Shown here in pieces: positions 18,207-25,355 of a stretch of 25,355 nt of DNA. The position numbers and the translations under genes were made by a program. The stretch spans positions 9,534-34,888 of the forward strand of contig SZWC01025442.1 of the NCBI GenBank assembly GCA_023375785.1, read 5' to 3'. This DNA comes from Penium margaritaceum (taxonomy: Eukaryota > Streptophyta > Zygnematophyceae > Desmidiales > Peniaceae). The notes beneath the pieces were generated by a model. It was not told the origin of the DNA. It made no database searches and saw nothing but the letters and a program-made list of their open reading frames with translations. Every line of letters begins with the position of its first letter. Positions within the stretch are counted from its first letter, which is position 1.

Positions 18207-18618
18207 ATATTCGGGGGATCCGGTTCAACCTCCGGTCTCGCCATAGGACCGGACCGCTAATTCGTATCCTTGAACTATCGAACATGGCGCTTCGCCGCTC
18301 GCGGCGAAGCGGCACTTTCCACGGCGGAAATCTCTTCCCGCTCCCATGCTCCGTGCTTTGTGACATGTGGATGCTGGAAGTCAGATTCGCTGTTTCTTTG
18401 TTTTCTATTCGTCGAGACTGAACCTACGGCTTCTTGGCTGGTCAGGAAGAGATTCGTGACCAGCCACGTGTATCAACCTATGTACGTGAAATCGATGCGC
18501 CCCAGACAGTGCACCTAGTCAATGGCGGTTTGGCGCCTCGAACAATCGCACATGTGGGCTAATGCCACCATTCGATCCCGAATCCGGGCACTGCCTACTC
18601 CAATACACCTCTTTCACA
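18207..18618 (+). other. 5' leader of the Y transposase
   Basis: This aligns with the inverted leader of X at 17624-18018. It ends in TTTCACAATGG around the start codon; X has GTTCACAATGG in the same place, which supports the chosen ATG. A short inverted repeat, CGCCGCTCGCGGCG, lies at about 18293-18306. Confidence 0.65.
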
Positions 18619-20412
18619 ATGGCGGACGACGCCCCACACGTCGATGCTCCTCATGCGGACGACCAGTCCGACAGCGAGTCTGAGGAGGAGGAGTAGGAGC
18701 AGATCCGCGACAAGCGCAAACGCCGTGACTCGGTTGTGTGGGGCTGTTTCAAGAAGACGTGCAACACCTCGCAGCGAGCTACCTGCCTGCTCTGCACACG
18801 CCACCCCAACAACCCCGTCACCATATCGTGCAAGGATGGCGCGACGTCCGCCATGTGGAAGCATCTCCGCAAGGTCCACAAGGAACGGCATGCCGAGTTC
18901 AAAGCCATGGTTGCCGCGTCGCAGCTCGAAACTGCCCGTACCGCCGTCGCTGCTGCCGACGCTGACGCTGCTGCAGCTAATCCGGAGAATGCGCCGGTGT
19001 CCAGGGGAGCAGCAGGTGTCGGGCTTGTCTTCAAGAAAAAGTACCTGTACAGCTTGCTGTGGAAGCACTTGGTCGACAAAAATTTTTCCTTCGCGTCCAT
19101 GGACTCGTTCTGGCTGGCGAGGGCATTCGCGCACGCCCACCCTGCTGCTGCGCTCCCGGGACGCATGACGTTCGCCAGGCTCATCCGGGTGGCTGCACCT
19201 GCCTACCATGAGCGGATCAAAACAGTCTTGGGTGCGGTGACCAGCGGCATCAGCTTCACAACAGACGGCTGGAAAGCCGAGAGCAACACAAAGTATCTCG
19301 GCCTAACCGCGCACTGGATCGACACAACTACAAGGTGCGGGCCATTGCGTTGTCATTCCCGGCCATCTCGCGTGGAGCTACCGCAGAGAACCTCTACAAC
19401 CTCCTGAAAACCGCGCTACAGCAGTGGGGCTTGTGGGACAGAATGTTTTGTCTCACGGTGGAAAATGAGTCTACCAACGACTCGATGATCGACGCCTACC
19501 TCATCCCGCACAACGACTCATTCCAGAAGGCCGGGCACATCCGGTGCCTCGGCCACGTCATCAACCTCGCGGTGGGCGACTTGCTGAAGCAGCCGCGGAT
19601 CGCTGCCATCCTTTCCCATGTCCGCGCCATCGTGGTCTTTGTCACTAGAACGCCAACGAGAGAGGAGTCGCTGACCGAGGCAGTGAAGGACGCGGGTTTG
19701 AAGTACCTCTCACTCCACCTGGACACCGAGACCAGGTGGAACAGCGCGATTGACATGTGCGAGCGCGTCATCGGCATCAAGGATGTGCTGGAGACGTGGC
19801 TTGAGGAGTTCGGCCGTGACGGCGCTCACCTCCGTCCCACTTTCGACGACTGGCAGCTCAACGCGCAGGTGACGGTGATCCTCAAGCCGTTCAAAAGTTT
19901 TACCGACGACATTTCCGGCTCCACCTACCCAACTCTGTCTCTCGTCATCCCCTTCTACTCCTCTCTCCTGGAGAAGATGAACGGGTGGCTGGTGAAGGCG
20001 CTGGCGACAGAGAGGAAGAGAAAGTGCAGAGGCAACGCCGGGCGGCTGGACTGCAAGGAGGAGCTGCTGTTGGAGCTGAAACCAGGCATTGTTGCAGTCA
20101 TTGCAAAGCTTGACAGGTACGTCAAGCTTTGCACTGATCGACACGTGCTGGCGACATCTTGTGACCCACGGTTCCGTCTCGGATTCTACGAGCGCATCCA
20201 CCCGAAGATGGGCATCAGCACTCCGGCAGAACTGCAGCTCAAAGTTGTTGACTTGCTGCAGTCATACCACGACACTGTCGTTCAGAACCAAGAGGATGCA
20301 GAGGCCGAGGCTGCTGCACTCGCAGCAGCAACTGCCGCAGCTGCTATGCAGACGTCTCAGTCCCATGGAGAGAGTGCTGCAGCAGCATCTTCGTCTGCCA
20401 CAACTTCAGCCA

Positions 20413-20500
20413 GTATGCTGCATATTCTCATTTTGCAATACCGCATTGGTCCATGAATCATTGTTTTCCATTCCCTCACTCAGAACCTGTCGTCTTGCAG
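20413..20500 (+). other. Intron 1 of the Y transposase
   Basis: It starts GTATGC and ends CGTCTTGCAG. The junction is phase 1 (GCC-A / CC-AAC). Without splicing the frame would end 40-odd bases later at TGA. X has an intron at the same position. Confidence 0.8.
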
Positions 20501-20803
20501 CCAACACAGAAAGTGAGGGAGGGGGGACTGCTGGTGGACCACCACAGCCACGTCGAATTGAGCGGATCCGCCAGAGTGAAGAGGCCACCATGATGGAAGC
20601 AGCTTTGGAGGACGCCGCCGCAGACATGTTCGCCAAGCCGGAGGCCCCCCAAGTGCAGGTCACACCGAGCACGTTGGAGTTGGAGGTTCAGAGCTGGGCA
20701 AAGGAAGTGAAGAAGGGCCGTCGGTGTGACATCCTCAAGTACATGAAGAAGCACAAGAAGGCGTTCCCAACTTTTCACCTGGCGGCACTAGACCTCTTTG
20801 TTG

Positions 20804-20887
20804 GTATTGCCACTGTTTTGTTCTACGTCTTGTAATCCCCCAATTCTTCCATTATGTGGTACTCACTGTCCTCTTTCCTGCTTGCAG
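20804..20887 (+). other. Intron 2 of the Y transposase
   Basis: It starts GTATTG and ends TCCTGCTTGCAG. Splicing joins FHLAALDLFV to VPATSTPSE in phase 1, restoring the conserved dimerisation motif. The X intron lies at the identical codon. Confidence 0.85.
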
Positions 20888-21216
20888 TTCCAGCAACAAG
20901 TACGCCATCAGAGTGCCTGTTTTCTCTCGGCCGACACATCATCACTGATTTTCGGCAGTCACTCATCGACCTCACCATCGAAAACCTCATGCTTTTAAAG
21001 TCATGGGCGAATGACCCTCAGCTTGCACATTTCCCAGTCGCTCCCAATGGGGATGTAGCACCAGAGCTTGAAGAGGAAGAGAAGCGTGTCAACCTCCGCC
21101 GTCGTGCGGCACAGGTGGCTGAGCAGGAGATGGAAGATGAAGGGGATGAGGGACTGGATGATGAAGATGATGCAGGCACTGCAGCAGAAAGTGATGAGGG
21201 CAATGGAGATGCTTAG

Positions 21217-21539
21217 ACGTAGTCTGCAGTTGCAGGCATGCTGTCATGCAAATAGGCATGGTGGTGAATGGGGGCAGGCATGTCGTCATGCTACATGTCT
21301 AGTAGTTAGGCCAGGCATACTTTCATGCAGGTTGTCATGTTCTTAGGGCAGGCATTCTGATGCAATGGTCATGTTTTGAGTGTGTGTCTCATGTGAACCA
21401 TGTAAAGCTTTCCACCTAACTTCCACATAATGTAAAAGACAATGAATGATTGAAATGCATGCTTGCAAACGGGAACAAGTTATGAAATGTAACTGAGTTG
21501 CCACAAGCTATGCTCCAACAAAGTGTTAGTGCTCAAACT
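21217..21539. repeat. 3' non-coding part of Y with tandem GCAGGCATG units
   Basis: Between about 21233 and 21370 four units of roughly 36-42 bases start GCAGGCATG or CCAGGCATA. They are the counterparts of the GCATGCCTGCC units at 14881-15045 in X. The rest, to 21539, shows no feature. Confidence 0.65.
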
Positions 21540-21695
21540 TTAACGAGACAAGTCAGATTCGTCCTGGATTCGGGAATCCATGGGGATTTGCGAATCCAGG
21601 ACTTGGATTCGTGAATCCAAATCCAAGACAGGATTCGGTGTCACGAATCTGAATCCACCCTCAGATTCGCGAACCGGATTCGGTGTGCAGCCTTA
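21540..21695. repeat. Palindromic subterminal repeats at the 3' end of Y
   Basis: GGATTCGGGAATCC (21566-21579), GGATTTGCGAATCC (21584-21597) and GGATTCGTGAATCC (21605-21618) are versions of one 14-base palindrome. They are followed by diverged half-sites up to the terminus. The layout matches the 3' end of X at 14559-14700. Confidence 0.75.
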
Positions 21696-21703
21696 GCCAT
21701 AGG
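21696..21703. repeat. Target-site duplicate of hAT Y (right)
   Basis: GCCATAGG abuts the Y terminus. It is also the natural sequence of the X 5' region at this place. Its partner is at 18170-18177 in inverted form. Confidence 0.7.
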
Positions 21704-21815
21704 ATTCGCGAATACCCAAATGAGACCTGACCCTTGATCCGGATTTGTGAATCCAGATCCGGATTCGGTATTCGTGAAACGGATTCACGAATCCTTGGAT
21801 TTGTGTGCAGGCTTA
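21704..21815 (-). repeat. 5' terminal part of hAT X
   Basis: About 110 bases ending in the inverted terminus GTGTGCAGGCTTA match 18053-18169 (ATTCGCGAATACCCAAATGA, GTATTCGTGAAACGGATTCA). This is the outer end of X, cut from the rest of X by Y. It carries palindromic GGATTC..GAATCC units like the 3' ends. Confidence 0.8.
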
Positions 21816-22347
21816 GTTGCATTGCCTCCTTCACAGATTCAGGCTCCTCTTACATGAAGAAGGCTTGTGCAAACCTAGTCCAAATGCCCTTGTTGGCATC
21901 GTACCTCTTGGTCCTTCTCCGCACCCGGCTGCTTGTACGGGCCCGTTGAGGCGGTTACTGTTGCTGCTGTCCCCTCTCGACGCCATCCTCTCCAAGCTCC
22001 TGCTCCTCTCTTGGAGATATTGGAGACACTGGCCGGCTCTCCGCCTCTTGGTCCAGCTCCAGTGCTTCGGACTCCTCATCCGAACTGGCAGGAGTAGAAT
22101 CTGCCGCTCGCCCATCCCTTGGATGATCCTTTCCGATTGGAGCTGCAGCAAGGACGACACCCTCATTCATGTCCTTTGGTATCTCTCTCACAAAGAGTGA
22201 CATCCACTCCCCCCTCGTGGAAAGATCTGTCTCCTGGTCCGTCCAATGGATTTTCTCGTCGAACGTGATGTCACGACTCCGCACAATTTGCTGCCTCCTT
22301 GGGTCAAAGAGCCAGTACGCCTTGCTTCCGCTCTTGTAGCCAACCAA
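21816..22347 (-). pseudogene. Copia B integrase C-terminal region and linker to RT
   Basis: The minus-strand frame from 22347 reads VGYKSGSKAYWLFDPRRQQI and VRSRDITFDEKIHW. This is the copia GYxxxxKxYRLxDP / V..SRDVxFDE block after integrase. An acidic linker, SSDEESEALELDQEAESRP, follows, and a stop at 21955. Beyond it, EEPESVKEAM leads to the hAT insertion. The first RT codons resume at 14550 on the other side of the insertion. Confidence 0.88.
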
Positions 22348-23064
22348 ATACTCTAGCAGGTACGCGGGTTCAGCTTGCTCCGTCCTTCACGTGCCTGCAC
22401 CGCCGCATGTGCAACACAAACAAATGTGCAAAGGTGACCCATCGTCGTCTTCCTCGTACCCCACACCACTTGTGGCGTCTTCCACACCTTGCTCTTCTTG
22501 TCATTCAACGGCTTGGTTGGTGTAAGGTTCATGATGTACGCCACTGTCCGTGCCGCCTCCGCTCAACACCGTTGTGGAAGGCCGCCATCGCTCAACATGG
22601 ATCGTACCATGTTGAGGACTGTACGATTTGCTCTCTCTACGACGCCAGTCTGCTGCGGGAGTTTGGAGTTGTTTTCTGCCACTCAATCCTCTTTCTCTAC
22701 ATCCACCCAAGGCAGCCGACATATTCACCGCCGTTGTCACTCCGGAACCCCTTCACCTTCAACTCTGTCTGCCACTCCATATCTGCCACAAACTATTGTA
22801 TGTATGCAAGAACCTCACATTTGTGCTTCATGGATAGAGGTAGACTTTACGGCTGTTGTCGTCGATGAAGGTGAGGAACTAGCAAGCTCCACCGACGGAG
22901 TTCTCAAGGGGTTTACACACATCTGTGTGTACCACTACCAACTTTGCCAATGCACACATTTCCTTGGTCACGAACGGCTGCCGTGTTGCTTTGCCAACAA
23001 CGCATGGCTCGCACACGGTCTCCTTGGTTGCATCAAGGCCCTTGATTTGGAGATCCCGTACCAC
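22348..23064 (-). pseudogene. Copia B integrase
   Basis: Minus-strand frames give GLDATKETVCEPCVVGKATR, LAKLVVVHTDVCKPLENSVG (first catalytic Asp in HTDV), then VKGFRSDNGGEYVGCLGWM (second Asp) and VVERANRTVLNMVRSML (Glu). Last come AYIMNLTPTKPLNDKK and HLCTFVCVAHAAV. The D,D(35)E residues remain readable but in different frames. There are stops, for example near 22830 and 22710, and about three frameshifts. Confidence 0.85.
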
Positions 23065-23586
23065 CTATTCCTTTGCCATCTCCTTCACCGTCAATGGAGA
23101 ATTGTGGCAAAGTTGGTGGTGCCATAGGTCCAGGTCTCCTTCATCCTTCGTTGCAAGGTTGGAGGCGTTGGACCCCGTCCGGCTGCTGAGGATCTTGGCG
23201 CATAGTAGGTACAAGTCGTCCTCCCTCTTGGCATGTGCAATCACCTCACCTTTGCCCTCCTTATGGATGACGGATTCCTTCTTCGTGAAGAGCACCTCAA
23301 GTCCCTTGTCGGTGAGGCAGCTGACGGAGAGCAGGTTTTCCCCAAAGTTGGGCATGTGGAGCACGTTGTGGATTGTGCTTGTGACAGTTTTTCCATCCAC
23401 CATTGACTCAATGCAAACATTCCCTTCACCGGCAGCCACCTCTGTTTTTCTATTGGCCACCGTCATGGGTCTCTCTGAGGCACCGTATGTGATGAATGCC
23501 GCCCTATTGCATTGCATGTGGCAGTCTGATCCAGAGTCAAGGACAAAAACACCCGGATCCTTCAAGTCGGGGGAGTTGCATGCCAT
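23065..23586 (-). pseudogene. Copia B protease and pre-integrase region
   Basis: A single open frame of 173 codons reads VFVLDSGSDCHMQCN, the aspartic protease active site (DSG with the copia H-M signature). Then come VLHMPNFGENLLSVSCLTDK and GLEVLFTKKESVIHKE, and finally LDLWHHQLCHNS, the pre-integrase H-H zinc-binding block. The usual LGH is LCH here. This is the best-preserved part of copia B, with no stop through the domain. It connects directly in frame to the integrase segment. Confidence 0.9.
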
Positions 23587-23704
23587 GAGGGCCTGCTCGT
23601 CCTTCTTCCCGCCCCGCTATAAAAACCAATGTGCACCAACGGTCATGGCGAGCTACCTGCCATGCCCACGCTCCATCTCATTCTCATTGTCACTCTTGCT
23701 GTAG
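23587..23704 (-). pseudogene. End of copia B gag, truncated
   Basis: On the minus strand, the bases before the protease read RGGKKDEQALMACNSPDLKD, resembling the basic stretch after a gag zinc knuckle, preceded by a broken knuckle-like segment and stops. Similarity ends near 23704. The remaining gag, the primer binding site and the 5' LTR are missing. Confidence 0.5.
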
Positions 23705-25120
23705 GGTCTTCAACTGGTCTCAATGTTACATTTGGTGGCCAATTGAGAGGTTCATAGTTGACCACGAGAGTGCTGATTCAACTATTTGACTGATTTTGTC
23801 TCACAATTGTTTTTGACCATTGACAACACTCAGTAACCTACACTTGATGGAAGTTTCTTGATGGTCAAGACCTCGCCACTTTCTGTTTTGTACTAATGCT
23901 ATGAGAGACATCGTGATCCCATATTCCTTAACATTCTACAATTTTGAAGCTATAGCTATGTTTCATGTTAAAGTTTTACTCTGTGTTCCAAAAACTACTT
24001 ATGTTTTCTCAGTGGAGACCTACACCGTCAGAGACGTTCCGATGTTGCGAGAACATGGGGCACTGTGCCCACGGCCCGTTATGATTGCAAGAGCTTTCTG
24101 TAATTATTTGTGACTTGATTAACTTCTTATTGAGATGAGTCCTTATTGGGTTGGGGTCAGTCTTGCCCATGGGAAGAAGCTCCATAACAAAAAGGAAATT
24201 TTCAATAACTGTTATGATTTTTTAGGAATAGTTTAATCACTCATAAGTGATTCAAGGTAGCTTTCTCCCACTTCATTGAAATCATTCATAATATGGGTGA
24301 GAAAGGTAGGTCGGAGGTGGGCACGAGCTCACAGTGTGCCTCCTCCTGTACCGAACAAAGAAAGTGGAGCAGTCTGGACTTGACTCCTCCTGTGTTTGCA
24401 ATGCGATTGTGGGTTCTGGCACATCTTTTTGTCGAGCGTGTTATGCAATTCATAATCGTGAGGCAGCTCACCAGGATCTCCGTGCCATGCGCAGAGATCC
24501 TGGTGAGCAATCTTGACAGTAGTTTCAAACAACAAATACAGCAGCACAATCAGTCACATGATGCGGGAAGTGACCACGTCCTCAAATTTCGTCAATGTTT
24601 TTCCAACCAGACCAGTGGGAGCAGAGGGGATTGGGAAAATTCTTCCGGTGAGTTGGAAGGGAAACCCTTCTTGGTAACTCGATGGAAGACACAGAGCTTC
24701 TCCTTTAGTGTAAAGCATGGAAAAATCTGTTTCGCAGAGAAATGAACAACATCTATATCGCATATGAAAGTGAAAAGGATGAAACGACGATGGAGAGGGG
24801 AAACCAGGTTCCACATTTATGAAAGGGCTTTACTGCTAACACAGACGATGCAGGAAACTCATTTCGATACATGTGAATGGATTTGAGGATTATTTTATGG
24901 ACTTTAAGTTGACACAATGGTACGACAAATGAGAATTTCATGTTCCGTGGAGTGGTTCAGAAAATCATTGTTCATGCGGTAGGAAGATGAAACTGCATTT
25001 GAAGGTACAAGAAAACAATTCATTTTCTAGTGAACGCTGTCGAAAAAGTGCGCATTTTTTGTCTCCATTGAAACAAATGAAGAAGCATGGGGAGTCAATC
25101 CAACAAAAGGGACAATTCAT
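23705..25120. other. No recognisable gene
   Basis: The open frames here have no recognisable motif. The only structural feature is the hairpin at 24466-24508. The stretch is more A/T-rich than the elements to its left. Confidence 0.5.
24466..24508. repeat. Perfect 15-bp inverted repeat (hairpin)
   Basis: The arms GCTCACCAGGATCTC (24466-24480) and GAGATCCTGGTGAGC (24494-24508) pair perfectly around a 13-base loop. There is no T run after it and no adjacent gene, so a terminator or small RNA role is not supported. Confidence 0.75.
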
Positions 25121-25218
25121 GAATAAAATGCAACTCAAATGCTATTGATGAATGAAATGCAACTCAAATGCTATTGATGAATAAAATGCAACTCAAATGC
25201 TATTGATGAATGAAATGC
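25121..25218. repeat. 29-bp tandem repeat, 3.4 copies
   Basis: Units at 25121-25149, 25150-25178, 25179-25207 and a partial one to 25218. They start GAATAAAATGC or GAATGAAATGC in strict alternation, which implies a 58-bp higher-order unit. Otherwise the units are identical. Confidence 0.9.
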
Positions 25219-25285
25219 TACAAGAGATGCACACACGCATGTATGCAGACATGTACATTTGTGAACACATACAGACACATGCACG

Positions 25286-25290
<5 letters not shown>

Positions 25291-25355
<65 letters not shown>
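25291..25355. repeat. (CA)n microsatellite running off the window
   Basis: A pure AC repeat of at least 65 bases reaches the last base, so its true length is unknown. The 30 bases before it are an imperfect CA-rich lead-in. Confidence 0.95.

Larger units (their letters stand above)
18619..21216 (+). pseudogene. hAT transposase of Y (BED finger, hAT core, dimerisation domain)
   Basis: ATG 18619 gives MADDAPHVDAPHADDQ. A TAG at 18694-18696 interrupts the acidic stretch where X has CAG. The BED finger (CLLC ... WKHLRKVH) follows. The first catalytic region reads FTTDGWKAESNTKYLGLTAH. A 1-base loss near 19330 shifts the frame. From 19335 a long frame holds LTVENESTND (Glu where X has the catalytic Asp), RCLGHVINLAV, TETRWNSAIDMC and TDDISGSTYPTLSLVIPFYS. 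Introns 20413-20500 and 20804-20887 join it to the C-terminal exons. The last exon has VPATSTPSECLFSLGRH and NLMLLKSW (hAT dimerisation) and a Glu/Asp-rich tail. In PSEC the usual Arg of SER is Cys. Family assignment is firm; activity is not expected. Confidence 0.92.
18178..21695 (+). mobile_element. hAT transposon Y, nested in hAT X
   Basis: Y codes on the plus strand. Its 3' terminus is GTGTGCAGCCTTA at 21683-21695, next to GCCATAGG. Its 5' terminal piece is not upstream of its leader in the expected direction: it appears inverted at 18043-18169. Interior order is G-rich tract, leader, transposase 18619-21216, 3' tandem units, then palindromic subterminal repeats. Y is the same family as X throughout, and the two differ by scattered substitutions and small indels. 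Because Y lies inside X and its target duplicate is perfect, it is the younger insertion. The transposase has a stop and a frameshift, so Y is not autonomous as it stands. Confidence 0.85.
14559..21815 (-). mobile_element. hAT transposon X, inserted in copia B and itself interrupted by hAT Y
   Basis: Its ends are TAAGGCTGCACAC (14559-14571) and the inverted GTGTGCAGGCTTA (21803-21815). These match at 12 of 13 positions and lie next to an 8-bp imperfect target duplication. X codes on the minus strand: 3' end at 14559, transposase 17623-15056, and 5' terminal part now split between 21704-21815 and the region around 18178-18206 by element Y. Internal hAT features are a BED zinc finger, the central transposase region and the dimerisation domain. 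Short frameshifts and stops make it inactive. Confidence 0.88.
12621..23704 (-). mobile_element. Ty1/copia relic B, split by a nested hAT insertion
   Basis: On the minus strand, the protease and pre-integrase region (from 23586), integrase, linker, reverse transcriptase, RNase H tail, polypurine tract and 3' LTR follow in Ty1/copia order. The element is cut inside the linker-to-RT boundary by the block 14559-21815. The codons on the two sides of the cut continue in the same frame when the block and one 8-bp duplicate are left out. Gag is almost entirely missing: recognisable sequence stops near 23704 and there is no 5' LTR. An internal deletion removes the RT C-terminus and most of RNase H near 13755. 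It is inactive. Confidence 0.9.

Noticed and set aside
24293-24745. 150-codon plus-strand open frame
   Set aside because: No recognisable domain, and the overlapping minus-strand frames are similarly open over the hairpin. The composition does not look coding.
25291-25355. Telomeric repeat at the window end
   Set aside because: The unit is the dinucleotide CA, not a plant or algal telomere unit such as TTTAGGG.

Overview
The window is eukaryotic and made almost entirely of decayed, nested transposable elements. I see no host gene, rRNA gene, functional tRNA gene or CRISPR array. The pol proteins, the BED/hAT transposases with short GT-AG introns, a chromodomain-type Ty3/gypsy element and plant-style Ty1/copia LTR edges suggest a streptophyte (land plant or charophyte alga). 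The species cannot be fixed from the sequence.

Layout. (1) 749-2745, minus strand: a Ty3/gypsy chromovirus relic with reverse transcriptase, RNase H, the extreme end of integrase and a chromodomain; the integrase core is deleted. (2) Three copies of an unidentified repeat, here called R: 2748-3440, 4105-5030 and, inverted, 10525-11476. The last two form a pair of roughly 0.9-kb inverted arms around 5.5 kb. (3) Between those arms, plus strand, 5164-9215: a Ty1/copia relic (copia A) with gag, integrase, reverse transcriptase and RNase H, carrying many stops and frameshifts. Behind it is a degenerate initiator-Met-type primer binding site at 9718-9733. (4) 12621-23704, minus strand: a second Ty1/copia relic (copia B). 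It keeps its polypurine tract and 3' LTR, and is split by a 7.26-kb insertion at 14559-21815.

The insertion is itself nested. A hAT element (X, minus strand) sits in copia B with an 8-bp target duplication. A second hAT element of the same family (Y, plus strand) sits in the 5' end of X with its own 8-bp target duplication. The two target copies of Y are now reverse complements of each other. I explain this by inversion of about 150 bp between the opposed 5' ends of X and Y, across facing poly-C and poly-G tracts. The order of events is copia B, then X, then Y, then the inversion.

The points most worth follow-up are this layered structure, the palindromic and tandem subterminal repeats of the hAT family, and the LTR of copia B. 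That LTR contains a tRNA-like segment with A and B boxes and a row of heat-shock-element-like motifs upstream of a TATA box. The last 1.65 kb has no recognisable gene and ends in 29-bp tandem repeats and a (CA)n tract that runs off the window.
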